A program made the translations under genes and the position numbers. This document shows, piece by piece, positions 8,531 through 20,481 of a DNA stretch of 64,000 bases (within the stretch, counting starts at the first letter, position 1; the number at the start of each line of letters is the position of its first letter). The notes beneath the pieces are model-generated. The model saw only the letters and a program-made list of their open reading frames with translations. It searched no databases and was not told the origin of the DNA. The stretch is from Alectoria sarmentosa. Lineage: Eukaryota; Ascomycota; Lecanoromycetes; Lecanorales; Parmeliaceae. The stretch lies in assembly GCA_009733775.1 (NCBI GenBank), contig WOGZ01000023.1, positions 124,001 through 188,000 of the forward strand, given 5' to 3'.

Positions 8531-10233
8531 ATGTACCAGGTGTGCCTGATAGTCCAATCAACAGCATATAATTCAAGTCTATTGGTCAATCGCTCCAACG
8601 ACTACAGTCGCAACATTAGACCCTCTCAAATAACCAGAGAACGACCATCAAATTGTCGGCGACACGAGATTCCAGCGACGGTTCGTCCGTATCTGACAAG
8701 GTCTCCTTTCCAGCATCAATTGCCTCCTGCAACGTCGAGCCACCATATACTGAGTCACCTGAGCACCCACTTCCGCCAGCATCGTCGTCGTCGAGCTGTC
8801 CCTCCTTCGCTCCTCCGCCTTTCTCATCTCTCTATTTCCTACCGCAAACTTCTCCAGATCGTCTCAAGGCATCAATCACTGAGCCCGTTAGCGACCCGCC
8901 GCCGGCTTTCACCCCGGTACCGCCTGCTGAGGCTGTCGTCGCTGGCACAACAAGCGTAGAGGCCGAGACCAAGGCTGCGCTTCCAGCGGACAACAAGGGG
9001 GAATCAAGCAAAGGCGCAGAGGACTCGGAGCCGCCACCGCCTTATACAGAAGGTTCGAGTCCACTTGACTCCTTTACATACGTAATGGCCGCAGCAGGCG
9101 GTGCTGCGAGTATTATTACTCAGGTACAGCAGGGGGGTCCGGCGCCTGTGAATACTCTAGCAGGTACGAAGATCACAAAAGTCTCACTTTTCGCGGCTGC
9201 TATAGTGTATACTGACTCCGAATACAGATGTTGGCGCAGACGAGCACATCACTTTGGACCTGAGGTATATTGAATTAATCGCGCCCATTGTGCCAACACT
9301 GACACCAATGTTGCAGAGGAACCCGCTTCACGTTGTCGCGGGACGAACTTCTCACTCTTCCCGAATTTGTTCTCCTTTCCCTATTCCCCAATGGACTTCT
9401 GCCAGACGGCCACATGAATTCGTTCCATGAAGGAGACATATACCCTGTCGACGTAGGTTCCCGAGAAGTTGGCACTTAGCTCGTCATATCTCAGTACTGA
9501 CTCGTTTCGTCAGTATGATCCTCAGTCCTTACAGTATATGCTCGAATTCTTCCGCACTGTCGCTCAAACAATTCCTTCCTCCTCCCCATCTCCTACCGGT
9601 TCGCCATCAGAAACCCAAGGAAGCTCAACAGAACCGTCCTCCACTTCCGCTCGCGACATGCTCCAAGACCGAGCCGGTATCATCGTGCTACGAGAAGATC
9701 TAGATTTCTATGCTATACCGCCAAAAGCGGATATCGACCAGACAGAGATGATTGAGGTCAAGCGGGCAGCAGGGAGAGCATTACTGAAGCAGGATGGAAT
9801 CTTTTCTGGGTTGAGAAGGAGTGAAGAGACGGGGACGACAGAGCAGCATTTGATTGAGATGTTGACCGCCGGTGGCTTCAACAATGAGGATTGCTGGGGC
9901 CACCGCGCCGGCGAGCCCAACAAAGCCGTTATTTGCAGCCTCGCCCTCGCGCGACTTCGAACCGACATCAAGGGCAGTGAGACATTAGCTAACAGCAACG
10001 CGGTGGGCATGGCCCAGAAGTTACTGCTATTCTGGAGGAAGCCGGCAAGAAGATGTTGGTGGGAAGGCGTCGAGCTGGACAACGTTGAAGGTATAGAAGG
10101 GAAGTTGAAGGTTTGGATACGGAGAGTTTGGACGCTAGAAATGGTGAGTATATTCCCAATCTATACTCCTGATTTTCCCAGCTTTCCAGGCAATTACTGA
10201 CAAGCCATCCAGAGCGTCATTGGGCTACGATGA
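8531..10233 (+). CDS. Whi2-like BTB/POZ protein (phosphatase activator family)
   Basis: Predicted exons are 8638-9163, 9228-9264, 9317-9452, 9514-10143 and 10213-10233, all with consistent phases and GT-AG introns. The first part is low-complexity (Pro, Ser, Ala). After PPPPYTEGSSPLDSFTYVMA comes a KCTD/T1-type BTB fold: ITLDLRGTRFTLSRDELL, LPEFVLLSLFPNGLLPDG, then YDPQSLQYMLEFFRTVAQ. Yeast Whi2 has such a BTB region and works with the phosphatase Psr1 in the general stress response and in dampening TORC1. The acidic tail ends in TLEMSVIGLR. No ATG opens the long frame. The first sensible start is either a TTG at 8653 or a tiny exon ATG TAC CAG at 8531-8539 spliced to 8638. The latter gives the coordinates used here and is the uncertain part. 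Confidence 0.72.
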
Positions 10234-10276
10234 TCCAACTATATCTATCTTGTAGGTTCAGATTGCAAAAGTATAC

Positions 10277-11005
10277 ATGGTCGACTATGATAAATACCCT
10301 TCTGCCTGTGGGCATGAGCGAAGGCATGTTGTTAGCATTTTCTTGGGGACTTTGGCATTGAAAAGGATAAAGCAGCGTTTCGATGTACGCGCTACCGCCT
10401 CTAGACTTCTGGATCTGGAGCCGCAGGCTTCAAATGGAAGAGAGCCATGGCTGCTTGTGAAGATCCGCCTTCTTTTCTGGGGTCGCTCCTCTCCTTCTGA
10501 TACTCTCAGCGCTCACCCAATTCTGGATCGAGCAGTAATTTCCAAGTGGACTTACCTAGCATTCCCTGCTTGGAGCATCCACGTCTTGTATCATTCGTTT
10601 GCGCATGCTTCTGCTTGCCCCCTCCTCAAACCTTCTCATCCCGCCTTGGCCTGCGACTCCCTCGTTCCAAAACAGCATTTTATTAGCTTGGCATGTGGCA
10701 GTGGATATATGACCATGCTCCTCCCCCTTGTCTTTTTCTCCTTCCATACCTACCCATCTGCCCGCCATCTACGGTATACCTCCACGCTTCGCACTGCTTT
10801 CTGGTTACGGTTCGTGTCATGCGAACTTTTGTTGATGCTGGGCGGCCCCGTCATGGTGGCACTCGATCTAGACGAGGCTATGGAGGGGCTTGCGTTTACC
10901 GTGCAAGCATCGTCGTGTTCTGAATTCCGACTGCTGGCGGTTTGCGAATGCTGTTTCTGCAACCAGACATTTGGCAAGCGGAGAAGAGCTCTGAGCGAGG
11001 TGTAG
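10277..11005 (+). CDS. Doubtful hypothetical ORF, 242 codons
   Basis: A continuous plus-strand frame starts 44 bp after the Whi2-like stop. Its composition (many Cys, Ser, Leu, His, no recognisable domain, several weak hydrophobic stretches) looks more like an untranslated 3' region that happens to lack stops. Codon usage differs from the genes on both sides. I keep it only as a low-confidence candidate. Confidence 0.15.
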   Translation: MVDYDKYPSACGHERRHVVSIFLGTLALKRIKQRFDVRATASRLLDLEPQASNGREPWLLVKIRLLFWGRSSPSDTLSAHPILDRAVISKWTYLAFPAWSIHVLYHSFAHASACPLLKPSHPALACDSLVPKQHFISLACGSGYMTMLLPLVFFSFHTYPSARHLRYTSTLRTAFWLRFVSCELLLMLGGPVMVALDLDEAMEGLAFTVQASSCSEFRLLAVCECCFCNQTFGKRRRALSEV

Positions 11006-11921
11006 GGGCAATTGACTCTAATCAACATTTATGTTCTGCTCCAATGACATTGCTACGGCTGCGAATGAATGGCTTCGAGGCGGTAATCATGAAAGTATAG
11101 CATCGTTCGGATGCATTGTATGACCTAGTAACAGGAAGGGATTGCCTAGCGACTGAGCCGTGTAAATCTGTTACAGACGGAGATCTTCCAAGAACATGTG
11201 CTAATTGACTGGATTTAGATCAATCTGTGGAGCGGGTTGGTCGCAGGCTAGCATTTGAGCTCATCGTTAGTGAGCTACATCATCACGTCTCGGATTGAGG
11301 ACTCGATCTTATCTGTCTGTCATATCTATCTGAGCTTTAGTGCTTCATTTTCAGATTGCCATTACATCAAAGAAGCCTAGAGGTCACCGTTGCCCACGAA
11401 GTGAGCTTATCCCTCGGCTGACCGCCTTCTTGGGAGTCACATCAGAATGTAGCCTTTGCTGCCACGCTTGCTGCTCCTACTGCTGCTGTCTTTAGCCCTG
11501 GACTGCTGGTGCTCGCCGGTTGCCGGCATATCCAGACGTATATCCTAGATCCAGGGCATCTTACTCTTTCCGAGCCATGAGTAGTCTCTTCTTGTTTTGA
11601 TGGTTTAGCAGCGTTGACTGCATTTGATAGTCTTGTAAATTTTATTCCTGTTCCTCGGTCAGCCCCTTCAGAACAACCTCAACCTTCTCGTTTTCAGCAG
11701 CAGTGTACGTCGCTTCAGAAGACTCGAATGTACGTTCATTTGATTGATCAGGACTGATTCCAGCGTCTACCAAAAAGACCTCGAGCTTGTTGTACTAGTT
11801 CATCCGGCTGGGTGTTGTTCAATCTCAGTAGGTCTCCGTGGTTGCGCGCTAGATGGGGGTACGCAGTCTTCTCATTAAGAAGAACGACGAGCTGCTGAAT
11901 ACCAGACTTTGACTCAAGATC
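11006..11921. other. 3' region between the Whi2-like gene and pex20
   Basis: No supported gene. On the minus strand, protein-like frames continue beyond the pex20 stop codon to about 11650, but no start or domain is visible. These are most simply 3' untranslated sequence of pex20. Confidence 0.35.
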
Positions 11922-13198
11922 CTACGCTCTAGGATGATCTGATTCCCTATGACGAACCCCACCAGCGCCTACAAGCCATTTCACATCTTCAGGCCAGTAG
12001 TCTGGGCGGCTGTAATAGCTAGAGTTACCGCTGCCGCCGTCATTGGGGTAATGCTCGCCGCCAGGATGCAAAGGCTGCGATACCTAAGGCTTGTCAGCGA
12101 CTTTACCACTCGCATTTGCTTTGCCCGCATTTGCTTTGCCTAAAGTGACATGACCACCACGTACTTGAACTACCCCGTCTAGGAAGTAAAAGAGGGAACC
12201 CTTACATCGACAAGTTTATCGCCCTCGACTCGAACCTCTTTATCTCTCAACTGCCGCATAAGGGAAAGAAAATTGCTCTCCTGGAACTTTTGACTCTGAT
12301 CGCCCTTCACATTTTCAAGGAGTTGACCAGCTGTTCTTGCAAGCTCTTCCCCGTCGTCTGCTTCTTTACCCTCCTCTTCCCTCTTTTGAGCTTCATCCAG
12401 AATGACATCAGAGCCAATTCGGTTGTGATCGAGCCAGCCTTGACTATCTTGATCCTTGGCATCGTGCAGGCCCGCGTCTGCCTGAGTATCCTTTCGATGA
12501 GCGCTCTCTTCCGATTGCTGCATCTCTTCTCTAGCCGCATCGAAAGCCCGCTCGAATGCTGCTTCATCATAGACATCCTCAGCCCGCCTTTCGGGCTGCT
12601 TCTGTTGCGCCATCCGAGACAATGTGGTGTTATGTTGTGGCATTAGTCCACCAGTGTATCCATACGACCTTCCGCTATAGTTCTGATCAGCAGGTCTTTC
12701 CTGTTGCTGAGGTTGATACGGAGAAAGCTGGTTTTGTTGACAAGAGAAGTCCTGGTGCCATCCCCCCGTGCGTTGCAGAGGTACGTGTTGATGAAATTGG
12801 GCTTGTGGAATTGGTGATGCCCGGGCCTCGTTCAGGTGCAAATTCTGGAAATCTGAAGCCCAATCTGGAGATGGTTGTTGACCAATATTCCGTTGGAAGG
12901 ATGTTGCTGGTGGGCCATGGTAGAATAGATCAGGTTCTGGATATCCGGCCTGCAGTGGGTGACCTGCTCGAAAGGCTTCAAACTCTGCATCAAGTATGCC
13001 GGTATTCGAACCAGGCACGGATCGAAAGCTCTAACAATAGTGAGTCAAATATGCTTTCAATAAGCCGACAGCGCCGTGACTTACCTCCGCCGGTACTTGA
13101 CGTGCTGTTAAACGGTCTTGCTGCAAAGTCCGATCTGCGGAAGTCTGTTTTTGAAAGGTTTGGAGGGCAGTCGAGGGCCCACACAGAGCGTCTGCCAT
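11922..13198 (-). CDS. PEX20: Peroxin Pex20, co-receptor for PTS2 import
   Basis: Pex20 works with Pex7 to bring PTS2 proteins to the peroxisome in filamentous fungi. Exons are 13198-13085, 13030-12206 and 12083-11922, for 366 residues, all in phase 0. The start MADALCGPSTALQTFQKQ holds the conserved N-terminal Cys (residue 6) used for monoubiquitination and recycling of Pex5/Pex20-type receptors. Splicing joins RQVPAE to SFRSVPGSNTGILDAEFEAF, a family hallmark. WxxxF-like motifs (WASDFQNLHL) lie in the first half, and QSQKFQESNFLSLMRQLRDKEV near residue 280. The last exon has LHPGGEHYP and YWPEDVKW. It is divergent from sec13 with 339 bp between start codons. The second intron (122 nt) is longer than usual and holds a short duplication. 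Confidence 0.9.
12106..12145. repeat. Short tandem duplication inside the second pex20 intron
   Basis: The unit GCATTTGCTTTGCC occurs twice in direct succession near 12112-12140. The intron that contains it is about twice the usual length, so the duplication may explain part of the extra size. No function is apparent. Confidence 0.4.
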
Positions 13199-13537
13199 TG
13201 TGTAACTTCTCCCGCGAAGTATTGAGGTGAAAAGGGAGAAAAGGGTTGTAGGGAAAGGAAACAAAGTAGTACAATGTGAATGGAAGGCGAATGAATGTCC
13301 AACGAACAAAACAGCCGAGGCTTGTGAGACTTACAAGGTCGCCCTTTGGGAGCTGTCGGCCACCGTACTGTTAGGTGCCAAGACCAAGACCAGCTCTTCG
13401 CCCTATGGGGGTTCGGGAGAGTCGCGTATTGAGAAAACACTATGAGCACTGCTGGCCTTTTCCCCCAACATTTCGAGGCCAAAGCACTTGTGAAATGGTA
13501 AGGAAAGAATCAATTACAGACGATATCATCCCTAATC

Positions 13538-14730
13538 ATGTCCCAGGCACAAGTTATCACCAATTCCGGTCACGATGACATGATTGTACGTACATCCATT
13601 CCCTCGAAGCTCTCCAGAGCTCTCGCATTCCAGAGGCTGATGGGCGCATTGACAGCATGATGCTGTACTGGACTATTATGGACGACGACTAGCTACATGT
13701 TCCTCAGACAAAACAATAAAGATTTTTGAAGTCGAAGGAGAAAACCACAAATTGACAGAAACTCTGCGAGGGTATGAAACAGCTTCCCTGTTGAGCACGT
13801 GCTTTGTGCATTAAGCATTAACATCGTAATCTAGACACGAGGGCGCAGTCTGGTGCGTCTCATGGGTCCGTTCGCCTCTTCCCTTTCCCCCCCCCAAAAA
13901 CCTTGCTCCCTCCTGACCCGCTTCATTACCAGGCACACCCCAAATACGGCTCCATCCTGGCATCCTCTTCCTATGATGGCAAAGTCCTCATCTGGCGCGA
14001 ATCACCCAATTCCCAATGGACCGTAGTCGCCAACTTCGCCCTTCACACCGCCTCCGTAAATATAGTCGCATGGTCACCTCATGAATCCGGCTGTCTCCTC
14101 GCCTGCGCCTCTTCAGACGGGCAGGTATCCGTTCTAGAATTCCAAGAGGGGAATTGGACACACCAAATCTTTGCTGCGCATGGACAAGGGGTCAATGCTG
14201 TGAACTGGGCGCCTGCTACGCAACCGGGAAGCCTGGTTTCGAGTAAGCCTGGGGTGGAGGGGAAGGGATCAGTAGGAGTGAGGAGATTCGTGACTGGGGG
14301 AAGCGACGGGACGGTCAAGATCTGGGAGTATAGGTACGTTTTTCTCTCATAAAAGCTCCCTTTTTTCTTTCTCAAGAGATTTTCGTGCTGAGAAGAGATC
14401 CGCAGTACACAAGATAAGACCTATTCCCCAATCAAGGAACTCACTGGCCACACCGATTGGGTCCGCGACGTCGCCTGGGCGCCCACCATACTCCAAAAAT
14501 CCTACATCGCTTCCGCAGCCCAAGATAAGACGGTCAGGATATGGACGTCTGACCCTGCACATCCAAACGATTGGAAACCGACGATCCTGAACTTCGATGC
14601 AGTGCTATGGAGGGTGAGCTGGAGTTTGAGTGGGAACGTCCTGGCTGTTAGTGGAGGCGACAACAAGGTCAGTTTGTGGAAGGAGAACTTGAAGGGGGAG
14701 TGGGATTGCGTCAAGTGGATAGAGGAGTAG
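13538..14730 (+). CDS. SEC13: Sec13, WD40 protein of COPII coat and nuclear pore
   Basis: Sec13 pairs with Sec31 in the COPII outer coat and with Nup145C/Nup84 at the nuclear pore. Five exons are predicted: 13538-13585, 13656-13771, 13835-13865, 13933-14333 and 14406-14730, giving 306 residues. WD repeats follow in order: HDAVLDYYGRRLATCSSDKT, HEGAVWCVSW with LASSSYDGKVLIW, HTASVNIVAWSPHE with ASSDGQVSV, HGQGVNAVNWAP with VTGGSDGTVKIWEY, HTDWVRDVAWAP with ASAAQDKTVRIW, and a last blade with SGGDNKVSLWKE. Length and six blades match the family. Exon 3 has only 31 nt. It is convergent with the F-box gene downstream. Confidence 0.94.
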
Positions 14731-15594
14731 ATGGAGACAGATTTCGGTCTGCATGACGAAAACGAGAGCGTTGCTGTTGACAGGCGACTGTCAGAGGCGT
14801 TTGATAGAGTGGTACTACAAGATCTACTCGAGTTGGGGCAGCATTAAGGTGTACATGAATCAAGGAAAGACTTTTGACTGCATGAAAGCTAGCGTGCGAA
14901 AAGGGCCATGCTAAATATGTAGGTACAAGAGCGAGTCTATCTCGTGAACTCCTCCTCCAACAGCTCCACCAAGCGTATGCAAGACGATCCCTGAGGACCT
15001 GGCGTCGCTGTGGCAGTGAGCGTCCGACTAAACGCAAGAGTATGGCTCTGCTAGTTGAAGAGCCAGATGGAGAGCCAGATGGAGGCAGGATGATTGTGCT
15101 AACGGTGGTATAGGGATCTCCATGTAAGACCACAAGTTCGGCGAGAAATCTGATGTGGGGAGATGAGCTCGGTGTTCTTCCTTCTAATATTCGTGAATCG
15201 TGAATCATGGTCGTAAAGTGTGTGCAGAAATGACTGTGATGGGGACATGATCCAATTGAGTGTGATGGATGCTGTCCAAGTATCCAGGTCCAGTCCGTCG
15301 TGTGCTGAATAAATCGTGATGTGAAATTGTTAGGAGGAGTAAGATGATTATCCATAGAGAGAGTGATGACCAAGAGATGATGCAAAATGAGTGTGTTTGA
15401 TTCGTATACAGGTCTTTCGTTTCGTGTGCTTGCGTGTATGACCATGACTTTCTTCTGGTGCGTTTCTGTTGATAGAAGCCGTGGTGGTGAAAGGTGATCT
15501 GAGATGAGTGGATCCGTCGTCGTCGTCGTGTCCAAGTCCAAGTCAGTTCAAGTAGACCCTTCCGCTTCTCCGGGCCTCTCTTCGTGTATGACCT
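14731..15594. other. Convergent 3' region between sec13 and the F-box gene
   Basis: A long minus-strand frame covers 14711-15541, but it has no domain, overlaps the end of sec13, and looks like chance. I see no gene here, only two 3' untranslated regions. Confidence 0.5.
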
Positions 15595-17485
15595 TCAATC
15601 ATCCTTGTCAACATTCCAGAAGATGAAAGGCCCCATGCATCTCTTTAACCCCGTATCATCCATCGGGCTCCACCATCTCCCAAGCATGATCATGCCACCG
15701 GGCAAGACCACACCTTCATAAGCCCAGCATCCAGCATTGACCTGGGCATCATCATCGACCTGATACTTATCGCTGAGATTGTAGTCGGCGCCGGCTGGCT
15801 TGTATGGCACAGATGGAGTGTTCCCCTCAGATGGTGGGGACTGAAAAGGAGCCCAGGTGCTGTCGGACTGGGGTGGCATGCTGCCTGGTTGGGCTAAGGG
15901 GTCAAAGTATTTCATCATCGAGATACGGTACCATCCTGGGATCTCCTCTTGAAGCGGCAAAGGGTGTAGGATGCCGCTGCAGTGGAAGGGTTCGGCATCG
16001 TTGCCTGAACCGCTGAACTGATGATAATGAACACCGCGCTTGGGGAAGGTCGGTGAAGTGGGGGAAGAAGGCTTAGTGATTTGAGGCAACGGTAGTTCTA
16101 TGTCGACGCGGTGCACACCCGGCGTGCTTGGTGGTGAGGGTGGCTCTTGAGGAGGCTGTTCCTCGTAGAGATTGCCCCAATTGTATCCTGCCATTGCGCG
16201 ATGTCCTAGACGTGGGATCTGTGTGGCTCGAGAACGCTTGGACTTGGAGAACTTGTCGAGTCTCTTGCAGAGAGTTTTTGTAGGCATGGCGTTGAGGTGA
16301 GATTCGAAGACTTTCGGCCAACGGGCTCTATTTGCTTCAGGTTCGAAGTCAAGTTCAAGAGTCTGGAAGCCGTCATGGTGATCGATGCTGTCGGTGAAGA
16401 AATAACTGCCAGGTTCGAACCGACGGATGAGATCCATTTCGTAAAGGTCATGCAAGTAGGCTGTTACGAAGTATCGGTATGTCAGTCACAGACCTTAGCT
16501 ACCAAGCTAAGAAGACGTACCATAAGTCCCTTTCCAGTGCTTACCAAGCTTCTTCACACCACCTCCTTGGACGAGTCTTGAATTCCAAGCTTTAGGCTTC
16601 TCATGCCCCTTGAGCTGGCTGAAAAGCTCATACAGAGTACTCTCGCCTTGCTGAGTCAAGTGGTGTTTAAAGAAGTTTGCGATGTGCAGTAGAAGGTTTG
16701 GGGAAATCTGCCATGTGCCGTTCGCGCTGAACATGGGGAAGTCGTCTGGGTGTGCGTAGACTGCGGACTGGGAGTATGCAAAGCCGAGAGCTGGGCTAGC
16801 TTTGACTGACGGGATGTTCAGCTGCAAGTGCGTGAGGACAAGTTGCAAGGTCTGCAGGAAAGGATTGATGTTGCTTTTCTCTTGCAGGCAGTGGAAGTTC
16901 TTTCTGAGCATATCTGAGCGTTGCACGAAGTCGCAAATCACTTTGAGGTTGTTGGAGGAATTTTTCGCCTTGCGGCCTACAGGTAGATTTGCATACGATT
17001 CTAGACGAGATCAGTACATGATCTGAGTATCAGTGGGCTCAGGTATGCGGAGTTGGGATGACTGTTGCATTTTGCGGGCACAAAAGCTCACATACCGACA
17101 ATGAGATCTCTCAGAGTCTCCATACAGCGGATCTCCCTGGGTTCCTGGCCCATCGAGAACTTCGCACTCTTGCGAAGTAACCGTGAACGAAGCTTGTACA
17201 ACATCGAAATTTCCAGGCCTCCCTTTTTCTCTGGCATATCGTAGCGCTGAGCGTAACGGTCCCGCCATACACCACAACGATGTGTATTCACAGCAGAGTT
17301 GGTGGCGTGACAGACGAGTCGAAAGCTGCATACCTGTCGGTCGGTGTCTAGGTATGTTGCGATCTGCTCATTGAGCTAGAACGAGGGAATGCATCAGTAG
17401 GAAGCACTTTGAACAAGGCGTAACCCGTTTAAAGGATGACGGCAGATAGAGTGCATACCTCCAGACAGAGAGAATTGAAAGCCAT
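15595..17485 (-). CDS. F-box domain protein with conserved C-terminal domain
   Basis: Four exons are predicted: 17485-17459, 17375-17096, 17000-16521 and 16460-15595, giving 550 residues with consistent phases. The N-terminus MAFNSLCLELNEQIATYLDT and DRQVCSFRLVCHATNSAV is an F-box, the part that binds Skp1 in SCF ubiquitin ligases. The middle is helical. The last third carries FHCSGILHPLPLQEEIPGWY and CWAYEGVVLPGGMIMLGRWW, ending GPFIFWNVDKDD. I associate this ending with a group of uncharacterised fungal F-box proteins, and it is probably the substrate-binding side. The target is unknown. The F-box assignment is firm by pattern; the rest is descriptive. Confidence 0.78.
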
Positions 17486-18437
17486 TGCGGTATTCTATGG
17501 TATGAGAAGGGTAGACAGACACGATGTAAAGTCGCGATTTAGGTACGAGAATGTTGGAGTCGATTTTGGTTGTAGTGGGTTGCCAATGTGATGCGATATT
17601 GCGCTGATGACAGTAGCTAACCAGTGGCTAATATATGAGATTGACAGCGGGTTTTGGATGTAGAGAGGTTGTTGGGAGGATGTTAGGAGTTTAAGGAAGA
17701 GGAACGATGAGGAGCAAAGTTCACGAAGTGAGCAGAAGGAAAATGGGGAGGTTGGTCTTTTTTCGCCCGATTGGGATGAAAGTGAAGTTGCAATGAGCCC
17801 CTGTGTTTCATTGCAGTGAACGACAAAAGGTGGCAAAAGGAGAAGTGAAGTTTCCGCGATCACAATTCTCATCTCACACCCACAAAGCGATTCTAAATCC
17901 AATGTGCCAACAAATACCTGGCGACCCTCTGTAACTTGTAGTTGAGATTGGTGCAAGTGCCGACTATCGTAAAAACGAACTTCTCAACACTTGCATGCAA
18001 CCAGCAGCAGCGTGGAACTTCAGTAAGTGCTCGCGGGCGTGCCCTGAGACGATTCTTGACCAAAGGTTCTATTCAAGAGAATGAGCTTGTGCACAAACGG
18101 AGGTTCTTTAGTTGACGGTCTCCAGCAAACGTAGATGACAGGTCTCTCAACCCACGCAGATGCAAAGGAACGTCCTTGACAGTCTAGATGCTTGGAAATA
18201 GATGGTTCCTTTCTTCAAGCACCCAAGTCGAGCTGCTCGGTCCAGAATGGAAGAATCTCCAAGAAGTTGCGAAATTTGCGAGTAGCCGCTACATCTACAT
18301 TCGAGTGCAGCCAGAGTCTGGTTCATCAACACCTTTCTCCGCAGTTGATCAGCTTGCAAGGTGCAGTGAGAAATTAGTCACATTCCAGCACGATAAACTC
18401 ATGAACTTCTCTTCATAATTCAAAGATAGCGAGCATG
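17486..18437. other. Intergenic region, promoter of the F-box gene
   Basis: It contains open frames on the minus strand (17495-17956 and 18147-18359) without domains or plausible splice partners. Nothing else is recognised. Confidence 0.4.
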
Positions 18438-20104
18438 TCATGATACTATGCAATAAGCAAGTATAGAAAGCACCAGTGCACCAGTACTAAGGACTCCTTG
18501 CCGCTGCGTACCAGACTTAGGTTTGCCGCCAGAAGGACTGGTCCCAGTCGTACCGTTCGCCGTCTCATCCTTTGTCACGACGTAGATCTCACCACTAGCA
18601 TCAGAGCTGACGAACATACGACCCTGGCTATCAAAGGCCAACCCTACAGGTCTGAAACAATTCTCTGGACAAACAGTATTATTGGCATTCGCAAAGATGT
18701 CTACGTAGGACGTATTACTGTTTGCTGGAGCGACTGGTCCGCCATTGGCAAAAGAAATAAGGGAAACTTTGTAGCCCACTGGGTCGGTGCGATCCCTTGA
18801 CCATGTCAGCTTTCTAGGCTTCAAGCCCATGCAGAACGTTGACATACCAGCTCCCGTGGAAGGTGACCCAGCCGTCGTTGCCGCTGTTGTTAAACGCAAT
18901 GTCCAATGGAGCCATATGCGCCTCCTGCATATTTAAAAGTCAGTATGGGTTCTTTGCAGTAAAAAGCTCAGTCGGTAAGATAGGTCTCATGAGTAACGTG
19001 AAAGTCTGCTCCCGAAACATGTCTCGCGATTCAAACATGGTGTTAAATGGGGGAAATTTGCTCCGAAAAGTACACTTACGAAAGTCAACCTCGGCGGTGT
19101 CTGCTCTCCGCAGTAAGAATCATTGATGGTGTTGTTCATAACTCCAATAGCGAATTGGCTGCCGACAGTCAAGTTACTATTATCCGGTAAGTCACTCGGA
19201 GCCCAGGCAGCGAAGCAGTACGGATATCCATAATTGCTGCCTTGGGCTGAATACTCCGTACCATTGAGGTAACCGTGAAAGTTCATCTCTTCACCGGGAT
19301 TGTCCTCATGAACGTCTTGGCCATCACGCGTGGCCTGATCGACCGAATTCTCCACCGAGTATATACCACCAGTAGTTGGATGCTCAGCGACACCAACGGA
19401 GTTGCGAAGGCCCCATCCCAGGCGCAGCCCATCCGTATCATAGAAATAGCCATCTGCAGTCATGTTGGTGAGGTTGAAAGCCCTTATCTGACTATGACCT
19501 GACGAAAGCATTTCCGCTGCAGGATCGATGTTGGAAGTACTCCCTCTGCTGATCAAAAAGATACCATCAACCTTCTGAGACATGAGGAGGGTTCTCGTGG
19601 TGTGGTCGTCGGTATTCATACCCGTCACTATACTCCTGTTGGTGTTGCTGACAGTGGAACTTGCTGGGTCATACTCCCAGGAGTAGGCTGCTTCTGCTGA
19701 GGAAGCGTAGATTGTATTACCATCTTGTGATAATGCTATACCGTGGTTGAGCTGCTTACGACATTTCAGTAATGATCATCGTCTTAGGGATTGGGCCTTA
19801 CAGCGCTGGCCTGCACCACGGTCTTCTTTGACTTGACGCTCACACAAGTGCCGCCACTATCTTGAAGCTGGAGACTCTCGATCCCGGCGCCTGCTTGTAA
19901 AACCAGTAGATTTCCTACCTTATCGAATTCTATCGAACGGGGGTCTGTCAAGCCAGTAGCCACCAGGGCCACCCGATATCCGGAGGCGATAGAAGGCTTG
20001 ATCGAATTCGTAGGAGTTAGAGTTGTCGAACAGCTCGAAGATGACTGGCCCAAAGCCGGAACGAAGAAGAGGCCTAACAAGGCAGCTAAAGAGACAGGTG
20101 ACAT
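18438..20104 (-). CDS. Secreted, GPI-type PQQ-dependent sugar (sorbosone) dehydrogenase-like protein
   Basis: Exons are 20104-19802, 19751-19080, 18924-18848 and 18795-18438, for 469 residues with consistent phases. The start MSPVSLAALLGLFFVPALGQ is a signal peptide. The body is a six-bladed propeller of the glucose/sorbosone dehydrogenase type, close to the fungal CAZy AA12 group, which uses PQQ. Supporting stretches are GLTDPRSIEFDKVGNLLV, LNHGIALSQDGNTIYAS, GWGLRNSVGVAEHP, PGEEMNFHGYLNGT, APLDIAFNNSGNDGWVTFHG and CFRPVGLAFDSQGRMFVSSD. The end, a Ser/Gly/Lys linker then GVLSTGALVLSILAYCIVS, is a typical GPI-attachment signal, so the enzyme probably sits on the plasma membrane or wall. The substrate is unknown. 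The start six bases upstream used by a longer frame is not an ATG. Confidence 0.85.
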
Positions 20105-20481
20105 TCTCAAGGGAACGACATATTTGCGCTCAAGGATTCGGTGACCTCAGTCAAGTTGAGTGGCATTGATCACAGCAGTTTCGTCGGTCTTACACACTGT
20201 GTTAACAAAGATCAACGTGGTGGAAGAGAAAAGATCTGTCCCCGCACGACAACAAATCATAAGACCCTAGTTTTAGCCTACGGTTTTCTACTTGATCGAC
20301 TGCCTCAAAGCAGATACAACAGATTTCAGGTCTCGGTTTGAGGTCAAACTGGTCTCTGCATTGGGTATCTATCATTATCATGCAATTCTTATAGTAGCAT
20401 TAAGTGCTCATGTATTCGCTTCATGTTCCATTGTACTCGCTGTCCATCACGAATTGTTTTTTAGCTCCCATCATCAGTCTA
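20105..20481. other. Intergenic region between two minus-strand genes
   Basis: This contains the 5' region of the dehydrogenase gene and the 3' end of the membrane-protein gene. No other feature is seen. Confidence 0.5.

Noticed and set aside
11650..11921. Protein-like frame directly after the pex20 TAG, suggesting stop readthrough
   Set aside because: The context is not a known readthrough motif, the frame stops again after about 50 codons, and no domain is seen.
14711..15541. 276-codon minus-strand frame
   Set aside because: It overlaps the sec13 end, has no domain, and its composition is random-like.
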